DNA of 64,000 nt from Streptomyces hygroscopicus (GTDB lineage Bacteria; Actinomycetota; Actinomycetes; Streptomycetales; Streptomycetaceae): assembly GCA_002021875.1 (NCBI GenBank), contig CP018627.1, positions 1,612,001-1,676,000 on the forward strand. Direction: 5' to 3'. Position numbers and translations under genes: made by a program. The notes beneath the pieces were generated by a model. The model saw only the letters and a program-made list of their open reading frames with translations. It was not told where the DNA came from and did not search any database. This document shows positions 63,387-64,000 of the stretch, piece after piece. Each line of letters starts with the position of its first letter. The first letter of the stretch is position 1.

Positions 63387-64000
63387 ATGGCAGAGCTGAC
63401 CGACTTCGAACAGCAGCGCGACCGGCTGTGGGCCGTCGCCTATCGCATCACCGGCTCGGTCGCCGACGCCGATGACGCGGTGCAGGAGACCTGGCTGCGC
63501 TGGCAGGCGCTGCCCGCGGACGAGGTCGCCGACCCCCGCGCGTATCTGACCACCGTCATCAGCCGGATCTGCTACGACCTGCTGGGTTCGGCGCGGGTGC
63601 GGCGCGAGGCGTACGTCGGCCCCTGGCTGCCCGAGCCGGTGGTGGCGACCGGCGGTCCTGAGGACCGGGTGACGCTCGACGAGTCGGTGGGGCTGGCGCT
63701 GCTCACCGTGCTGGAGCGGCTGACCCCGGCGGAGCGGACCGCTTTCATCCTGCACGATGTCTTCTCGGTGCCGTTCCCCGAGATCGCCGAGGTCGTGGGC
63801 CGCAGCCCGGAGTCCGTACGGCAGCTGGCCTCCCGGGCACGCAAGCGGGTCCGGGAGGAGGCGCCGCGGCGCTCGGTGGACCGCGGGGAGCACCGGCGGG
63901 CCGTGGACGCGTTTCTCCAGGCGGTCCTGGGCGGTGACATGGACGGGCTGCTGGAGATCCTGGACCCGGACGTCGTCTGGCGTTCGGACGGTGGCGGCAA
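63387..64000 (+). CDS. ECF41/SigJ-type RNA polymerase sigma factor (partial)
   Basis: First 204 codons; the gene runs off the right edge. ATG 63387 follows AGAGGATCAGG. Sigma region 2 covers about 7-70 (RDRLWAVAYRITGSVADADDAVQETWLRW, a typical ECF core-binding helix; DPRAYLTTVISRICYDLL). The WLPEP motif begins at Trp80, a hallmark of the ECF41 (SigJ) group. Region 4 (about 105-160) contains LTPAERTAFILHDVFSVPFPEIAEVVGRSPESVRQLASRARKR-type helix-turn-helix residues. After it, AVDAFLQAVLGGDMDGLLEILDPDVVW begins the SnoaL-like C-terminal extension that modulates ECF41 activity in place of a classical anti-sigma factor. ECF41 genes often sit beside a COMD/DoxX-type gene, which would be to the right if present. 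Confidence 0.92.
   Translation, partial: MAELTDFEQQRDRLWAVAYRITGSVADADDAVQETWLRWQALPADEVADPRAYLTTVISRICYDLLGSARVRREAYVGPWLPEPVVATGGPEDRVTLDESVGLALLTVLERLTPAERTAFILHDVFSVPFPEIAEVVGRSPESVRQLASRARKRVREEAPRRSVDRGEHRRAVDAFLQAVLGGDMDGLLEILDPDVVWRSDGGG

Overview
High-GC actinobacterial DNA, almost certainly Streptomyces. The evidence is the strong G/C wobble bias, giant modular type I polyketide synthase (PKS) genes, a SARP-family regulator with a TTA leucine codon, and a ClpC-like ATPase, a PP2C phosphatase and an ECF41-type sigma factor in the flank. No tRNA, rRNA, insertion sequence, phage or CRISPR signal was seen.

Region 1 (1-52,029, all minus strand) is a collinear modular PKS running right to left. 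It comprises a KSQ loading module plus module 1 (52029-44770), module 2 (44728-38021), modules 3-4 (37979-25752), modules 5-6 (25735-13550), modules 7-8 (13508-1365) and the start of module 9, cut by the window edge (1348 to <1). Acyltransferase motifs give malonate (starter), then mm, mm, mal, mm, mm, mal, mm, mm for modules 1-8 (mm = methylmalonyl). Reductive domains give ketone, CH2, alkene, CH2, alkene, CH2, alkene, CH2. This order matches the left two-thirds of the nigericin backbone (C30 to C14): hemiketal ketone C29, methyls at C28, C26, C22, C20, C16 and C14, and three alkenes later epoxidised and cyclised. Gene partitioning copies the monensin PKS, but methylmalonyl in modules 5 and 8 fits nigericin rather than monensin A. 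The nigericin/abierixin assignment is therefore inferred from domain logic, not from a database match. Epoxidase, epoxide hydrolase, KSX/ACPX and release genes must lie outside the window.

Region 2 (52,030-54,857, plus strand) is the control and tailoring end. A 243-bp divergent promoter region carries a long interrupted palindrome. It is followed by a MonE-like SAM O-methyltransferase (candidate for the C11 methoxy group), a 744-bp non-coding stretch, the SARP regulator with its TTA codon (likely bldA-dependent), and a 76-residue small protein probably cotranscribed with it. A hairpin-forming inverted repeat closes this unit.

Region 3 (54,944-64,000) looks like general chromosome. It holds a secreted S15 X-Pro dipeptidyl-peptidase, a convergent PPM/LCMT-type methyltransferase with a strong shared terminator, a CapA-like lipoprotein, a ClpC-like ATPase, a membrane PP2C phosphatase and the first 204 codons of an ECF41/SigJ sigma factor.

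The most interesting structure is inside the PKS. Two kinds of gene-junction cassette combine tail docking helix, spacer length and head coiled coil. Module 1 lacks its KR by a clean deletion. There are long near-identical tracts between modules, patches of T/G-ending codons in three AT domains, and five short in-frame tandem-repeat arrays at interdomain or surface positions.
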